Assembly: GCA_964405465.1 (NCBI GenBank)
Contig: CAYONZ010000044.1
Coordinates: 1-27,799 of the forward strand
DNA length: 27,799 nucleotides
Source: CAYONZ01 sp964405465
GTDB taxonomy: Bacteria; Bdellovibrionota; Bdellovibrionia; Bdellovibrionales; JAMPXM01
Direction of reading: 5' to 3'
Both the position numbers and the translations under genes were made by a program. The notes beneath the pieces are model-generated. The model was not told the DNA's origin, ran no database searches, and worked only from the letters and a program-made list of their open reading frames with translations. Each line of letters starts with the position of its first letter. Position 1 is the first letter of the stretch. Of this stretch, positions 24,087 to 27,799 are shown in pieces.

Positions 24087-24659
24087 CTAATTTTCTTTTC
24101 TAGCTTGAAAATAAAGCAAAGTGTATTGAAGTCCCGACACCATACTCAAAATCACACTGATCCACAAGAGCGTGATTCCAAACTTAAAAACTGGCCACTC
24201 ATGAAAATAGGGATCAATCAAAATCGCAGGTATCGACACCATCTGTAGACCCGTCTTCCATTTTCCTGCAGCTTTTGCACTGATGACCAAACCATCTGCA
24301 GCGGCAGCTGAACGCACTCCACCTACGAGTGTGTCTCGCACGAGCAGCAAGATCACCACAATCGCACCAATTCTTTGACTCGGTAAAAGCATGATCAAAA
24401 TCGAAGTCACTAATATTTTATCTGCCACCGGATCCATCATTTTACCAAGATTAGTCACCGCTTCAAAACGACGAGCCAAAGCCCCATCAAACCAATCGGT
24501 GATCGAGGCCAAGATAAATAAAACCGCCGCAATCAAATCATCTTGAGGAGTACCAGAAAACATCAAATAAACCACAAAAGGACAAACCAAAACCCGTGAC
24601 CATGTGAGCGCCATCGGAATTTGTTTTTTCCATTTTGGAATACTAGAAACTTCTGCCAC
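24087..24659 (-). CDS. pgsA: CDP-diacylglycerol-glycerol-3-phosphate 3-phosphatidyltransferase
   Basis: PgsA makes phosphatidylglycerol phosphate from CDP-diacylglycerol at the cytoplasmic membrane, the first committed step to phosphatidylglycerol and cardiolipin. The CDP-alcohol phosphotransferase motif is exact: D58-G59-x2-A62-R63-x8-G72-x3-D76-x3-D80, preceded by DWF. Several hydrophobic helices (FVVYLMF, AAVLFILASI, LVTSILIMLL, VVILLLVRDTL, FGITLLWISVILSMV) surround it, and 190 residues is the usual length. GTG 24659 is the start, with GAGAGG 8 bases before. The symbol is used for the best-known member; a CDP-alcohol transferase of other specificity is possible but less likely given the length and motif. 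Confidence 0.85.
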   Translation of the reverse strand: MAEVSSIPKWKKQIPMALTWSRVLVCPFVVYLMFSGTPQDDLIAAVLFILASITDWFDGALARRFEAVTNLGKMMDPVADKILVTSILIMLLPSQRIGAIVVILLLVRDTLVGGVRSAAAADGLVISAKAAGKWKTGLQMVSIPAILIDPYFHEWPVFKFGITLLWISVILSMVSGLQYTLLYFQARKEN

Positions 24660-24874
24660 CAGAGACCTCTCGATTTAGTTCTTCGATACCAGCGGCAGGT
24701 GTAAACCACTTCAGCTCTTAAGCTTTAATAAGGCTTTAATAAGGCCTTGTCTTGACCTCAATCTGGCCTTAACTTCGCCAAAGCTCGCAACCGCAATTTT
24801 TTTTTACAACGCCGGTATTTAACTCTGAGTAGAAGGGAAACTGCCCCCCGATGTCAACTAGTACCCACTAACCC
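24660..24874. other. Intergenic region between pgsA and the anti-sigma gene
   Basis: I see no gene. An 11-bp tandem duplication, GCTTTAATAAG twice, lies at about 24721-24742 upstream of pgsA. AT-rich stretches with a T9 tract (near 24798) precede it. No terminator is clear for the anti-sigma transcript on the minus strand. Confidence 0.4.
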
Positions 24875-25531
24875 TCAATTGGAGGGCCTTAAATGCGAGG
24901 AATAACTCAATCGGCGAATAAATCCAGAGTAGGCCATGCCGAAACCAAAGCCCCCGAGCGCCCATAGCACAGCGACATCTAAAAGCAACTCCACTCGTAA
25001 CATCCAGAACGCACCAAGAGAAACGAGCACCATCGAAAACAACACAGCCCACGGCCGCTCAAGCCAAAAGTTTTTCTCGGAACGCGAAAGAAATATCTGG
25101 AAACCAAACAGGGAACAAAGAATGAAAAAACCGCCACAAAAAATAGAACAAGCCTCAGGCCCGGCTCTCATAAACACACCCATCAAACCATCTGGCCCCA
25201 AAAGACCCGCGGCAAAAACACGCCCTCCAAATCGAACGCCAAATTGCGGACAAACCACAAGCGAAGCCAACGCCACCAAAGCATGAATACCAAGAAAACG
25301 AAGAACCAAAGGCCACCCCAACTTCGCTGAAGACTCAACACTTGCAGACCTTTCCCGAAGCAAACGAGCATCAGCAAACTCACCCTCAAGTCGTTTTTGC
25401 AATGAGTCCCAAACATGCGAAGGTACTTCCTCAGCAGTCCCAGTCCTCTCAAAAAGGAAATCCTGATAGTCAGGATCGTGATCCTTTTCTGAAGATCTAT
25501 TGGCAAATCTTTTTTTAGACTTCTCGCTCAC
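24875..25531 (-). CDS. Probable membrane anti-sigma factor
   Basis: The protein has 218 residues, starting at GTG 25531 with AGGAGG 5 bases upstream, only 20 bp after the sigma stop. A charged cytoplasmic N-terminal stretch of about 70 residues (PSHVWDSLQKRLEGEF) could hold the sigma. It is followed by four hydrophobic segments (LVLRFLGIHALVALASLVV, ACSIFCGGFFILCSLFGFQIF, AVLFSMVLVSLGAFWM, DVAVLWALGGFGFGMAYSGF). No zinc-binding HxxxCxxC is seen, so it is not a classical ZAS protein. The assignment rests on the operon position, topology and size, not on a diagnostic motif. Confidence 0.65.
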   Translation of the reverse strand: MSEKSKKRFANRSSEKDHDPDYQDFLFERTGTAEEVPSHVWDSLQKRLEGEFADARLLRERSASVESSAKLGWPLVLRFLGIHALVALASLVVCPQFGVRFGGRVFAAGLLGPDGLMGVFMRAGPEACSIFCGGFFILCSLFGFQIFLSRSEKNFWLERPWAVLFSMVLVSLGAFWMLRVELLLDVAVLWALGGFGFGMAYSGFIRRLSYSSHLRPSN

Positions 25532-25551
25532 ACGTCCCTCCTTTCAAAGCA

Positions 25552-26121
25552 TCAACCTTTTTTTTCTAACGTGGGCAGCCCAAGGTGCTTCGATTTGAGC
25601 CACCTCACCGCACGACTGACCAACTGACGAGCATTGCTCTCAGAGGTCGCCAAGGCCCTGGCAATCGCCGCAAAACTCTCGCCTTCCCGATAGCGCATCT
25701 CGAGGGCCCGTAACTGCTCAGGCTTAAGCCCAGAAAGATTCACATTGGACAGTTCATGGGCACTCTGATCATTGTTAGGAGAGGCCCCATCCTTTTGTGA
25801 CAAATTCGCCAAAATCTCTTCAGACCTGAGATCGCTTTTTTGATGCTTTTTTTCTCTGTTTACAAAATCACGAAGTTCGCTCTTAGCAATCACATACACC
25901 CATTGCATGGCTTGAAACTCAGATCGGTACTGATGACGTTTTCGATAGATTTGCATAAACACTATTTGTAGAACTTCTTCAGCATCCGCTGCATTCGGCA
26001 GGCGTTTTTTTAAATAACTGAATACACGACGCGAATGGCGACGATAGAACTCGGAAAATGCGAACTCCTCACCTGTCTGAATACGGATCAGCAACTGCTC
26101 ATCGCTCGCCTCATTCATCAT
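25552..26121 (-). CDS. ECF-type RNA polymerase sigma factor
   Basis: The protein has 189 residues. Region 2 is visible from AFSEFYRRHSRRVFSYL through DAEEVLQIVFMQIY to WVYVIAKSELRDFVNRE; region 4 from LKPEQLRALEMRYREGESFAAIARAL through SNARQLVSRAVRWLKSKH, a helix-turn-helix for the -35 element. A linker rich in Ser, Asp and Asn joins them, and there is no region 1.1 or 3. MM at the start leaves two possible initiators (26121 or 26118). The next gene codes for the likely membrane anti-sigma, so envelope stress or an extracellular signal probably controls it. It is divergent from the redoxin operon, which is a candidate target. Confidence 0.9.
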   Translation of the reverse strand: MMNEASDEQLLIRIQTGEEFAFSEFYRRHSRRVFSYLKKRLPNAADAEEVLQIVFMQIYRKRHQYRSEFQAMQWVYVIAKSELRDFVNREKKHQKSDLRSEEILANLSQKDGASPNNDQSAHELSNVNLSGLKPEQLRALEMRYREGESFAAIARALATSESNARQLVSRAVRWLKSKHLGLPTLEKKG

Positions 26122-26165
26122 TCACCGTCCATCCCCCTCCGTTCAATGTTCCAATATCGTAAAAA

Positions 26166-26184
26166 CCGCGACAAAATGTCACGG
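26166..26184. promoter_or_regulatory. Imperfect palindrome in the divergent sigma/redoxin spacer
   Basis: CCGCGACA-AAA-TGTCACGG has one mismatch in 8-bp arms. It lies 45 bp before the sigma start and 100 bp before the redoxin start. On the minus strand it overlaps GTGACA, a possible -35, with a weak TACGAT at 15 bases. It could bind a dimeric regulator of either or both genes. Confidence 0.4.
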
Positions 26185-26283
26185 TCATTTTCATTTTTTT
26201 TGATTCAAGTCCTTGGAGTCTAACAAGCCATAGTTCTGATTTTCAACTTTTAAAAGATGTAAAATCTTGGTAGTTCTTTGTAT

Positions 26284-27000
26284 ATGAAAATAAAAGACAC
26301 CATCGCAATACGACTTCATCTTCCTCAATTCATCCATCCTCGACTTTGTTTACCGCTGTTTGTCGCGTTTGTGGCTGCTGCTTCCCAAGTCTCACCGCAA
26401 AATCAAGCACAGGCGGCTACACCATCAACAGCTCAGGCGCAGTTGAGCAATACAAAATTACCCAGCAGTTTTTCGGGCCTAGATTTGACCCAAGCCGATG
26501 ATAAAAAATCGCCAACCACTATTGAATTCAAATCTGCTGACAACGGAGCCTCTAAGGACACAGCTCCAGTAAAGGGAACCGTTTTGGTTTTTCTTTCTGC
26601 CCGTTGCCCATGCTCATCAAGCCATGAAGGACTTTTGAATGAGTTGCAAACCGAGTTCAAAGAATTTCGTTTTATCGGCATTCATGCCAATCAAGACGAA
26701 CCACTCGAAGAAAGTAGAAAACACTTTGCAGATGCTAAGCTCAAGTTCCCGGTTCTACAGGACAAAGGAGCCCAGTACGCAGACGCCTTTAAAGCCTTCA
26801 AAACTCCCCATGCTTTTGTGCTCTCCTCCGCCGGAGAAATCCTTTATCAAGGTGGCGTCACCGATAGCCACTCAGGTCCTAATGCAAACAATTTTTATTT
26901 AAAGCAAGTGCTCAGCGCACTCCACCAGGGAAAATCGGTGCCGTTTGAAACCAAAAGAGCACTTGGCTGTGTAATCTCCAGAAAAGAGAAGCTCCAATGA
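26284..27000 (+). CDS. Secreted redoxin (thioredoxin-like fold, CPC motif)
   Basis: The protein has 238 residues from ATG 26284; the frame is open from TTG 26278. The ribosome site is weak. A positively charged start and a hydrophobic stretch (LCLPLFVAFVAAASQVSPQNQAQA) form a probable signal peptide. The thioredoxin-fold part has VLVFLSARCPCSSSHEGLL, where RCPCS replaces the CxxC of thioredoxin, then FIGIHANQDEP, FPVLQDK, and TPHAFVLSSAGEILYQG with the cis-Pro-type TP. The ending ALGCVISRK adds a third cysteine that could be the resolving residue. Such redoxins accompany cytochrome or copper assembly; peroxide reduction is an alternative. The stop overlaps the start of the next gene (ATGA). 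Confidence 0.8.
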   Translation: MKIKDTIAIRLHLPQFIHPRLCLPLFVAFVAAASQVSPQNQAQAATPSTAQAQLSNTKLPSSFSGLDLTQADDKKSPTTIEFKSADNGASKDTAPVKGTVLVFLSARCPCSSSHEGLLNELQTEFKEFRFIGIHANQDEPLEESRKHFADAKLKFPVLQDKGAQYADAFKAFKTPHAFVLSSAGEILYQGGVTDSHSGPNANNFYLKQVLSALHQGKSVPFETKRALGCVISRKEKLQ

Positions 27001-27476
27001 AATGGCTCACTTGCTTACTTGTGTTTTTTAGTTCCATAAGTCTTTCAGGGTGTGCCGTACGCCAAGAGGAAGAACCGCCTGCTCAAAAAAACATCGACCA
27101 AGAAAAAGCACTTGTCAGCTGCGAAGGTCGCCAGCAGATTCGTTTAGAAAAACTGAATGCCTGTGGCGAATTGGTTTGGACAATGGGGCCAGACATTCAC
27201 AATGAGTCCCAAGCCCTACTGACCTTGAAGAGCCTCAGTGCGGAGCCACTGCAAATTTCGCCTTCTGCAAATTTGAAACTCACTCTTTGGATGCCGAGCA
27301 TGGGACATGGCTCAGCCCCCACCTCATCAGAGACTGTGAGTCTTGGTGTTTTTAAAATCACCCAAATCTTTTTTATAATGCCTGGTGAGTGGGAGCTTCG
27401 GTTTGAAGTTCAAGACGTTGAAAAACAAAATACGCTGCTCGACAGTGCTCGTCTGAAGATTGATTTAAAGCCATGA
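26997..27476 (+). CDS. FixH/YtkA-like lipoprotein
   Basis: The protein has 159 residues and starts in the ATGA overlap with the redoxin. MKWLTCLLVFFSSISLSGC is a textbook lipobox (LSGC) followed by a Glu/Pro-rich linker. The C-terminal part carries LKLTLWMPSMGHGSAPTSSE, then a beta-sheet core (IFFIMPGEWELRFEV); the WMPSMGHG piece is the hallmark of YtkA/FixH-like domains, associated with copper or heme-copper oxidase assembly. The Met and His residues (MPSMGH) suggest copper binding, which is inference. Its TGA overlaps the next start, again ATGA. It is likely tethered to a membrane facing the periplasm. Confidence 0.75.
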   Translation: MKWLTCLLVFFSSISLSGCAVRQEEEPPAQKNIDQEKALVSCEGRQQIRLEKLNACGELVWTMGPDIHNESQALLTLKSLSAEPLQISPSANLKLTLWMPSMGHGSAPTSSETVSLGVFKITQIFFIMPGEWELRFEVQDVEKQNTLLDSARLKIDLKP

Positions 27477-27799
27477 AGCCGCGAGTGTTTTCGCAAGCAG
27501 TTGTTTGCTTGCTAACCTTCACGCAAAGTTTGCTCATCTTCATTCCGAACCAAGCCTTCTCCGCTGCTTGTTGCGGCGGCGGAACGGCACTCCCATCATT
27601 GATTACGGGTGACGATCGTGCACAGGTCACTTTTTCTTCGCAGTATGCGAAAACCCATGATCAGGTTTTACCCAACTCAAGATGGCGCCGCCTGAGCGAC
27701 AGTGATTTTTCTGAATTGAAATTCGACGGAGCCATGTTGATTTCAGATCGTTGGCAGGCTGGATTTTCGTTTGGAGCCAATCAATACACTCAGTCTGGA
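27473..27799 (+). CDS. Secreted protein with CC-GGG motif, start of a gene cut by the window edge
   Basis: This third gene of the operon overlaps the lipoprotein stop by ATGA and stays open for 109 codons to the edge. It starts MKPRVFSQAVV and a hydrophobic stretch (CLLTFTQSLLIFIPNQAFS), a signal peptide with a probable cut near AFS-AACCGGG. The motif CCGGG and then LPSLITGDDRAQV begin the mature chain, followed by alternating beta-type segments (ELKFDGAMLISDRWQAGFSFG). I believe similar chains are outer-membrane beta-barrel-like proteins next to redoxin and FixH-like genes, but I recall this only loosely. The pair of cysteines at the mature end could bind metal. The 3' end is missing. Confidence 0.6.
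   Translation, partial: MKPRVFSQAVVCLLTFTQSLLIFIPNQAFSAACCGGGTALPSLITGDDRAQVTFSSQYAKTHDQVLPNSRWRRLSDSDFSELKFDGAMLISDRWQAGFSFGANQYTQSG

Noticed and set aside
24658..24668. AGAGACCTCT as an extra copy of the hairpin unit
   Set aside because: Only the first ten bases match and the second arm is absent; it forms part of the pgsA ribosome site.
24870..24890. CCCTC-AATTG-GAGGG as terminator or as a copy of the element end (CCTCAATTGG)
   Set aside because: It lies within the last codons of the anti-sigma gene, has a 5-bp stem and no T-run, and shares only ten bases with the mobile-element end.

Overview
The window looks like chromosomal DNA of a Bdellovibrionota-type bacterium (Bdellovibrio or a relative). 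I infer this from the many secreted lipoproteins with atypical lipoboxes (for example FQNC followed by GG), an L,D-transpeptidase, a FliG-like protein, and a mid-GC Gram-negative gene set. I see no rRNA, tRNA, phage or CRISPR. No database search was possible, so family names rest on motifs read by eye.

Layout. Positions 1-222 hold a palindromic mobile-element-like unit (a MITE candidate) whose left end abuts a second terminal-repeat-like sequence. Next on the plus strand come acetyl-CoA synthetase (acs), a secreted trypsin-like protease, an FHA-domain membrane protein that starts at the protease stop, and a secreted alpha/beta hydrolase. The hydrolase is followed by a four-copy tandem array of small perfect hairpins and a strong terminator. 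A minus-strand 433-residue protein (possibly a FabMG-type enoyl-ACP reductase) faces it, and a SAM methyltransferase diverges from that. A TetR-type regulator is divergent from a MacB/LolD-like ABC ATPase and an 808-residue FtsX-type permease. The spacer between them has two overlapping palindromes sharing the core AACA-N3-TGTT, and an 8-residue leader ORF overlapping the ATPase start.

From 12.8 to 26.1 kb most genes are on the minus strand. A small secreted protein on the plus strand comes first. Then follow a large lipoprotein with repeats coded near its N-terminus, a YkuD L,D-transpeptidase, a 1029-residue Calx-beta/cadherin-like/beta-rich surface lipoprotein, a stand-alone FliG-like protein with a clear terminator, and a TIM-barrel-like lipoprotein whose stop codon lies in a 14-bp minisatellite. 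After these come pgsA directly abutting an RNase Z-like metallo-beta-lactamase gene, and an ECF sigma factor with its probable membrane anti-sigma factor. Divergent from the sigma gene, a tightly overlapping operon runs off the right edge: a secreted redoxin, a FixH/YtkA-like lipoprotein, and a partial secreted protein with a CC-GGG motif.

The contents are mainly envelope biology (proteases, lipoproteins, peptidoglycan modification, export, phospholipid synthesis) plus two local regulatory modules (TetR-ABC and ECF-anti-sigma). The most unusual non-coding structures are the MITE-like palindrome, the tandem hairpin array at 6041-6141, the paired operators at 9374-9414 and the minisatellite at 21601-21710.
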